Below, one piece after another: positions 56,778 to 64,000 of a DNA stretch of 64,000 bases. Under the pieces are notes generated by a model, which did not search any database, was not told the origin of the DNA, and saw only the letters and a list, made by a program, of their open reading frames with translations. Positions within the stretch are counted from its first letter, which is position 1. Every line of letters starts with the position of its first letter. Source of the stretch: Akanthomyces muscarius. Taxonomy: Eukaryota > Ascomycota > Sordariomycetes > Hypocreales > Cordycipitaceae. Made by a program: the position numbers and the translations under genes. The stretch spans positions 1,984,001 through 2,048,000 of the forward strand of contig NC_079246.1 of assembly GCF_028009165.1 (NCBI RefSeq), in the 5' to 3' direction.

Positions 56778-57403
56778 GAAGCATATTTCGGCGAACTGAC
56801 CAAATTTTGCTATGCTGTGGCCTTACTCATAAGAGCACATATTTCATGTCCGGAATGAACACATTGTATATAGCGGTTGCACAGGCGTCATTTACATTAA
56901 ATTGCCAAATTGCCTTCAATTATTGACCGACGTACCATGATAATATACTACGCAACAGCTCGAAAGTATTATGCACCTCGTTTAGTATCGAAGAGGACAG
57001 TATCCATTCTCTTATACCTTCCTCCTCGCAACTCAGGCTCAAGTACATTTACGTGGAAACACAACACCATGAAGGCAACAGCCGAACAACCGACGGTGAC
57101 CGAGCGTTCACACCTCACCAGCCTACTGGCCAGCCGATGATGTCAACCCCCCCCCCCTTTTTTTTTACAATTATTTAAAGCATGGCATTTGGACATATTG
57201 ACTCATACGCGGGATTCCAGTCCATTCTGTGGGCATCTCGGCGGTTACGCCACAGGGAAGTTTCCGGAGCCTAACACCGGATTTAAGCGCTATCGCCAGT
57301 TTAAAAGACACAGTCTCACCGCGCGACAGACGTATTTTTAAAACGATTTATCTATTCTTGAAAGTTAATAAAGAAAACACAACCTCGTCAACAAAAAAGA
57401 AAC
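56778..57403. other. Intergenic region, OPT / GST
   Basis: Contains a C-run followed by a T-run near 57148-57168. Otherwise nothing seen. Confidence 0.6.
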
Positions 57404-58134
57404 ATGCTTACCCTTCACCATTTGCAAAGATCTCAATCTGAGCGCATTGTGTGGCTCTGCGAAGAACTCGGCGTTGAATATGAGTTGAAGACGTACCCTC
57501 GTGATCCCAAGACAATGCAGTGTCCACCCGAACTACAAGCGCTGTGAGTTTCCAAGTACAGTTGGGGATTTTGGAGCATTGCAACTAAACAAAGGCTTTC
57601 AGTCATCCTACAAAGGCCGCGCCCGTCATCCAAGATGGCGGTGTTACGCTTGCCGAGTCCGGCGCAATTGTGGAATATATACTGACCAAATATGGCCATG
57701 GCAAGCTGTGCATCTCGCCTGAAGCAAGGAATTATGCAGACTATCTCTACTTTCTGCATTTCGGCAACGGATACTTTATGCCCGCTGTGCTCGGCTACGC
57801 GCCATATCTCCGTGGCACTCTCGTCTACTCGGAAGGAAACCTGGCTGCTTTTTTCTCCAATCGTAGCTTCAAGCAGGCGCTACAGATTCTTGATGATCGC
57901 TTGCAGACGAACAAGTGGCTAGCTGGAGACGAATTCACTGCGGCTGACATTATGAATGTCTTTGTGCTGACGACTGTACGGCTCTTTGTTCCTTATTCAC
58001 TGGAAGGACGTGATGCAATTCTTGCGTATTTGGAGCGAGTCACCAAGAGGGAAGCATATGTTCGCGCGATGGCGAAGGGGGATCCTGGACTCGCACCAGT
58101 CATTGCAGCTAAAGTGGCTACACCGGGGATGTAA
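57404..58134 (+). CDS. Glutathione S-transferase
   Basis: Exons 57404-57543 and 57603-58134 give 223 residues. The N-terminal thioredoxin-like domain has LQRSQSERIVWLCEELGVEYELKTYPRD with the catalytic Ser/Tyr region, then APVIQDGGVTLAESGAIVEYI, where the ES pair binds the glutathione gamma-glutamyl group. The all-helical C-terminal domain (from about 90) includes WLAGDEFTAADIMNVF, the N-capping box motif. It conjugates glutathione to electrophiles or acts as a peroxidase; soluble. No targeting signal is evident. Confidence 0.92.
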
Positions 58135-58225
58135 GGGGCACTGTAAGAACGAAGAGAATGATACCCGAGAATTGCAAATCTCATCTCACTATATACTAAT
58201 TCATAGTTAAAACTTACTTCACTCA

Positions 58226-61091
58226 TCATGAACCATAAAGGATCTTCCCATCCTTGTTCGCAATCTTGATGGGCAAAGATCTGTTATGGACCGTGACTCG
58301 ATCGACGACGCTGTCGTCGCTCCATGAAAAGTCGACAGAGCCGCCCCCCCGTAGTCGGAGACCCTTTACTTGGCCGCCCGCCCACTGCTTGGGGATTGCC
58401 GGACCCAGTATGACTGAGTGGGTGCTCGAGTCACCCGCCAGCTGCGGGATATCCGTGATGAGCATGGCAAGGCCCGCCGCGGACTGGCCAAAGTTGGCGT
58501 CAATCTGGAAGACCTTGCCAGGCGGCTCGTACACCGACAGGACATTGGGGGCAAAGTTCTCGGCAATGGTGTACTTGAACTCGTCATACGCGTGGTCGAC
58601 GTCGCCGGCGCGCGCCCAGCACGAAGCACGCCAGGTCTTTTCCCACCCAGTGTTGGAGTCCTCGGTGCCGTCGCCGCGGGAGAGCAGCGATGTGACGACG
58701 GCATCGTGGATGGTCTTGTTGCCGACGTACTTGCCGGAGATGGCGTAGCCAGGATACCAGCCGTTGAGGTGGGAAAGATGGCGATGCTTGTCTCCTTTCA
58801 CGTCCATGTCCATTTTCCATTCTGCGAAACGCGGTTAGCAGGTGAATTTCAAGTGATCTGCGAGAAGGCGTACCCTGAATCTGGCCCCAGCTGCCTATGT
58901 GAACGCCGTCATCAAGAGTGTCAAACGATTTTTTGACACGCTGAAGAAAGTCTTGATCGGCATCACCAGAAGCATCCCAGTCTCGGATGACATGGTCAAA
59001 AACCTCCCACACTACCTGTTGGAATTGAGCGCAACCGAAAGTCTTTGAAAAATACTTGTTAGATGATGTATCGGCAATGATTCAGGCATTGACACTTACG
59101 GTCGGTCCGTGTTCGGGAGAGTTGCATGGGTTGGCAACCAATGTGCCATCGTTGAAGTACTTGTCTTCAACGAGCACGTCGAGCCAGAAAGCCGCGATGC
59201 CCTTGATCATGGGATAGCCTACGGTTTTATACCACTGCGAGTCACGAGTGTAGTCGAAATGGTCCCAGACAGTAGCCACTGCAAGCAAAAGTCAGAATCA
59301 TTTAATTTTTCGATTTGATTTCGGAGGCGGAGTCATACTCATCCAAGCTGGGTCGTGGTAGACATTTGCCCACGACGCGTCGTCTCCTTGGCTACAATCA
59401 TGTTAGCATTGAGAGCCAGCTATCCCGGTAAAGCTTACCCTGTATGACCGAAAATGTTCAAATTGGTAAAGGCAACCCATCCGGTGGCGTTGTAGATCAG
59501 GCGCGCCGACTCGGTACCTCGCGGAACCCAGGTGTCAGCGATGAACTCGAACAACGGGTCTGTGATGTCGCCAAGGCCCATTTGCTCCGTCAGCCAATTA
59601 TTCCTAAAGTCGCAGCTTGTTAGATAAAAAAAAATCAGGAAACATCGTGTGGAAAAGGTCTCTTACATTTGTACATTAATGTCGATGTGGTAGTCGGAGC
59701 TCCACGGCGGGTTCACGTCGGGCGCCCATTTCCCTTGCAGATTAGGTGGCAGGCTTCCCGGGCGCGACGAAGAAATAAACAAGTACTTTCCGTAGTCAAT
59801 CACCAGACCATCAACGTATGGGTCGCCGTTGGCTCTCGTATACTCTGCCAGAAGCTTGGCCGTGTCCACGCTGGCCGAGTTGTTGGGGTCAGGCAGATCC
59901 AGCGTAAAGCGGTTGAACAGGCTGCTAAAGTCCTTGGCGTGCCGGGCGAGGATGTCGCTGTAGCACTTGCTGCGCAGCTTGGAGACGGTTTCCTCAACGG
60001 CCGGGTACGGGTCCACGCCGCGAAACGAGTACTTGTGCTCGGCAGTTCCCTTCTTTGGGTCGTATTCGGTGCCAGAGGCGAGCACGAATGTCAGCGAGTT
60101 GGTGCTGCCCCCGGGAATGACAATTTGGCCAGTGTCACCGCATGTCTGCGAGAAGTTGCCACGACCTACGACGCTGAGGAGTGCGTCAAACTTCATGCCA
60201 ATGTCGCCTTGGCCCTGGTTTGCTTCAGTGCGTCCGCTTAGGTGAGTGCCGTTGGCGGAGCAAGTGACGGCAGATTTGGGGCGTGTGCGGTATGTGTCGG
60301 TAATGGCGGCGGTCACTTCTGGCAGTGCTTTGTTTGACCTGATATGATAGACGCATACTTGGTCCGGATACGAACAGAACTGCGTCCTGTCATCTTATGT
60401 TAGTGAAGCGCGCCATATTAGCCGGCAAGGGTCGAGACTTGCGTGTTGAAGTTGGCGCCGTTGGCAGTGTACGACACCGTATGCACGGCCGTCTCCAAGT
60501 CCAGCGTCCGACGGTAGCTTGAATAGTCTTTAATTCCGGCAATGGACACAGTGAGATTGGCCATGAGTTCATAGGAACCGTAGTCGTCCATGTTTCCAAG
60601 CAGAGGACTCTCGTCTATTAGATGCAGCACGTTAGCGACAGGTCCAAGTTGTAAATGCATGCGCTTCCCTCACCTCCAGTGCCATTTTTGAAGATGTTCT
60701 CTTGTATACCGGGGAAAAAGTGAGCTACTGACTCATTTGGGTTTCCGCCATTGTATGTCTGCAGTCTTGTTAGTCAGAGACGCCAGATGCGACAGGTGAG
60801 CTTCTCACTGAGCTAGTGAAAGGGCCTCCGCGCCACAAACTATCGTGATTGATGGGCACGACATCGCTGCCGGGAATACCAATCGGCAATCCTGATGTCC
60901 CTAGTTAGATTTCCGAGTCTACAGGAATGGCTAACGGTAATCATACCGGCTTGTCTTCCGTTGCCAATGGTATAGGCTGTCTGTACAATATTATTCAGAT
61001 CAGCTGCGGAGCCAGTCCAGAGCTTTCTTGCGACGACTGGATGCTGGACTAAGCCAGCTGCCAGCAGGGTGGACTGAGTCAATGGCTTCAT
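58226..61091 (-). CDS. GH95 alpha-L-fucosidase
   Basis: Ten exons in reading order: 61091-60947, 60900-60809, 60758-60674, 60614-60439, 60379-59667, 59603-59439, 59391-59339, 59278-59100, 59042-58874, 58821-58226. All phases match, giving 790 residues. The N-terminal domain has IGNGRQAG and [10 protein letters not shown]; the (alpha/alpha)6 catalytic domain contains [18 protein letters not shown], and [10 protein letters not shown] holds the expected acid Glu (near 532). C-terminal [13 protein letters not shown] and the beta-domain [18 protein letters not shown] follow. It releases alpha-1,2-linked L-fucose or related sugars from plant or host glycans. The N-terminus ([21 protein letters not shown]) is only a weak signal peptide. 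Confidence 0.92.
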
Positions 61092-62046
61092 AGCAAAAGA
61101 ACTGAGATTTCTTCTTTTCTTTACCGAGACCAGTACTCGTAGGTTCGCAGCCGCACTTGTGGTCCTGTGAGGTTGGGGAGAACGGCGCTTTTATGTATCC
61201 AGCTCCTACTATCATAGACTGCACAATGACCTGACACTACTCCACTGTAGGTTAGTGCTCGATTCCACTAGTCGGGCATAGTTATGTTGCATGTAATCAA
61301 ATGACTAAAATACGACGGATGCTAGGATATTCGATTTGGAGAATGATGAAGCCCGACGGTTCGTATCCTCTTCGTCTGATACTTGGGAGGAGTCGACGAA
61401 TTCTAGCAAAGCCGTAAACATGTTTCTGATTCTAGACAACTACAGTTTCTTTCAAGTAGCCAAGTCCCGTTTGGGCTACCTTTTGTCCACTCTGTGAGTC
61501 CACTGGAAAGGTGACGTTCCGCCGAGGACTGTATCCAATCCGTCGCAGAGCAGACAGTTTTGGCGATTCTCTGCACACCTCTGGCATCCGATATTGCTCC
61601 AAAGGCATACGCGTTACCCTGAATTATAAACCGTCGGGTATTTGCTGGGCTGATGTAGGCGGGGATCGTGCGGAGCAGTAAGACGCTAATCGAACTAGAA
61701 GAAGTGGCTGCGGGGGAAAGATGCTGAAGCATCTTGGAAATACCCCTGTTCATGGTTCGTGGCCCGGAATTCATGACATCTCAAAATTTAGGGGGTTTTC
61801 TTTGCTGCAGTGCACATTGTCGCATAATTGTCACGGAAGACGGGCGTTTTTAGAACGTCCCGAACAAGTCAAGCACCAACTAGAAGATTTCGCCAAGCAG
61901 GAGGGGAATGTCTATAGTGCCAAGTAGTAGGCTTTAACTTATTACTAAGTAGCTAATACTACAAACCTTTGTGGGTTTTCTGGAGTTTTATTTCATTTTA
62001 GTGACAAGGGAATATTAATTCAACCTGCGTCGTCCCGCTCGGCAGC
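61092..62046. other. Intergenic region, GH95 / carboxylesterase-like
   Basis: Promoter side of the GH95 gene and 3' side of the esterase-like gene. No supported gene. Confidence 0.6.
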
Positions 62047-63717
62047 TTAAATGTGCATTCTCGGCGACAGTCGCTTCCAGAAACTACAAGACCATCTGAG
62101 GTGGCCGGTATCCTCAACCTTTGTTTCCCCGCCATTTCTAAAGACAAGGCGTGCGCGTCTTTGTGGCCTCCACCGTTCCCAATGGGTAAGCTTGACCTTG
62201 TGAGGCCCAACCTTCGATGAGTCCTTGCGTTTGGTGTCCGTGTTCGGGTCGAGCGACTTGACAAAGCTGGTCCAGTATCGCTGCTTGAGAAACGGGACGT
62301 CCTCGTTGACGCCGCCCTCGCTGTAGCGTCCTGGGCTGAAGCTGACGGCGGGTCGCCCCCAGAGCGTGGCGGTCTCGATGTTTTGGCGGACGACGGCATC
62401 TTGAATCTCCCGCTCCTCGACTTGCCAGAGATAGAGCCAGGCTGAATCGATGCCTTCTTGCTTCATGACTTCCGCCGCGAACAGGGCGGGGCAAGTGTAG
62501 CGCGAATCCTGATGAGCGTTGCTGATGGTCTCTGGCCCTTGGCCGTGTTTGAGCGTGTGCTTGGGATACATGGGACCAATCTCCTCCAAGTCCTTTGGTA
62601 GGAGGTTGGGGTACAGGGCGTGCATGTACTCGATGGAGTCTTCCGTGGTGGAGCCGCGGTGGTACGCAAACTCGGGGCTATTGTTGACAATGTTGCCGAT
62701 CATAAACGGGACTCTGGCGTAGTGACTCTGCCCGAAGTTGTTGGAGATGGTGTCGACGATGACGTCGTCGTCGATGAGCGGCAGCCACGGGTCCCAAGGT
62801 GGTACCTTGAGGTTGGATAAGGTCGCATTGCGGCTCGCAGCCTGGATTTCCTCGGCGGAGAGTTTGCGCATGCACTCGAGGCTAGAGTCTTCGCCATTTT
62901 CTATCGGCGATCTGGAAAGAAGACCGTACTCTGTTGTACCATCACAACCCACCTGCTTCACGAACTCACGGTATCGCACGTCTGCTTCGGTCATGTTAAG
63001 CATCGGGGCAAATGAAGGAGACTCTGCAATGATGCCTGTGAAGCGATGATTACTGCTCTTTTGCATGGTAAGAAGAATCAGAACATTTTGCGCGCCAATG
63101 CCAGATCCTCCAATGACAACGTGCTTGGGATCGCCACCGAAGTGATGGATGAAATTGTTCACCCAGTCCAGAGCCTTGACCTGATCCCTGATTCCATTGT
63201 TGGTGCTGGTGTTATTGCCCTTGATCAAGAATCCATATGGTCCAACGCGGTAGTTAAACGTGATGACGACAAAGTTCATGCCGTTGTTCTCCAACAAATG
63301 TGTAGCATTTACGTTGGAATCGGCCCGTGTGTTCTCGTACCCATCCCCAGAGACGTAGACGAACACGGGCAGGTTGGATTTTTCTTTAGCATTGGAGGGA
63401 GCCTGGACATTGATGAAAAGGCAATCTTCGCTATGGCCAGGATCATCCACTGGATTGCCCGTGACAAGGCAAAGATCGCCGTGAGCTCGCGCAGACTGCA
63501 TGTCATCCTCGTCCTCGGGCTCGTGTGGGTGCCTGAAGCGTCAGGGTCCGGTAGGCGGCGAGGCGTAGCGCATGCCCAGCCACTGAGTGATTCCATTGGA
63601 AAGAATCAGTCCGTTGTAACGGGCGGAGGGAAGATGAACTTCGCTGTCGACTGCAAGTGCCGGCGGCGCAATGAGCGACGCCACGACGGCGAGAAGTAAA
63701 ATCGAGCGAATCTGCAG
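62047..63717 (-). pseudogene. Carboxylesterase type B-like gene, damaged and lacking the catalytic serine
   Basis: The longest intact frame starts at ATG 63501 and gives 484 residues, but homology-like sequence continues upstream: a signal peptide (LQIRSILLLAVVASLIAPPALA), then WLGMRYASPPTGP, an in-frame TGA at the spot of the family's GPxRF motif, and RFRHPHEPEDEDD. No in-frame ATG precedes it; a CTG at 63717 sits where an ATG would be expected. The nucleophile elbow reads IGGSGIGAQNV, where relatives have GxSAGA, so Gly stands in for the Ser. The oxyanion segment is YVSGDGY instead of HGGGY. It is therefore either a decaying gene or a non-catalytic esterase-fold protein. Confidence 0.75.
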
Positions 63718-64000
63718 GCGGTTGACAATTTGAAACTGATGATGGGATGAATACTGAAGAACACAAGCAGACAAGAATGAAACATGCTTATATATTTGTC
63801 GGAACGCCGCAGTTCTTGACTTGGCGGAGGGATGAAAGTAAATGTGGTGGCGCCGTATGGCGCTCGCCTCGTTCGCCTCCTTTCTGACTGGCGAGGAACT
63901 TTGAAACTAACTTGGGTATGGGACGATGATTTCTATGCCGACGAGCTACATATCAGTATATGTGAATTTCAGGGCAGCATTTCTGGCAATGACGTGAATG

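Overview
The window looks like nuclear DNA of a filamentous ascomycete, most likely Sordariomycetes and probably Hypocreales. The genes are GC-rich and broken by short GT-AG introns of about 45-100 bases with CTAAC/CTGAC-like branch sites. The gene set is typically fungal: sulfite reductase beta subunit, an external NADH dehydrogenase with an EF-hand, chitin synthase, a Kei1-type IPC synthase subunit, a GDP-mannose transporter and hydrophobic-surface-binding (HsbA) proteins. The order assignment is inference; there is no rRNA or mitochondrial marker here.

Layout. 1-12.8 kb is an accessory, surface-related block: a secreted class 3 lipase cut by the left edge, four HsbA-type genes with an MFS transporter among them, then a bHLH transcription factor. 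Long gene-free spacers carry repeated ACATATGT palindromes. 16.8-42.4 kb is a conserved core block: uridine kinase, external NADH dehydrogenase, Nop53, Ypt6/Rab6, ribose-5-phosphate isomerase, Kei1, sulfite reductase beta subunit and chitin synthase. It is followed by a secreted GH32 enzyme and a small methyltransferase. 49.8-64 kb holds a GDP-mannose transporter, an OPT peptide transporter, a glutathione S-transferase, a GH95 alpha-L-fucosidase and a carboxylesterase-like pseudogene.

The outstanding object is at 43793-49629: an apparently intact 5.8 kb Mutator-like DNA transposon. It has a perfect 9-bp target duplication, terminal inverted repeats of about 95 bp, and an 823-codon transposase spread over 13 exons whose reading frame closes through 12 introns. 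At its two ends, pointing inward, lie two paralogous small proteins with the same pair of zinc-ligand patterns. The element is seeded with a degenerate, roughly 11-bp phased palindromic unit (about GGAATTNATTCC/GGAACNGGTTCC). These units form arrays just before the start codons, make up most of the short introns, follow the stop of the left gene, and in coding sequence stretch to a 12-bp, 4-codon period. I know of no description of this arrangement. It inserted about 220 bp upstream of the GDP-mannose transporter start codon.

All exon boundaries were read by eye from splice consensus and frame closure; no alignment or search was run.
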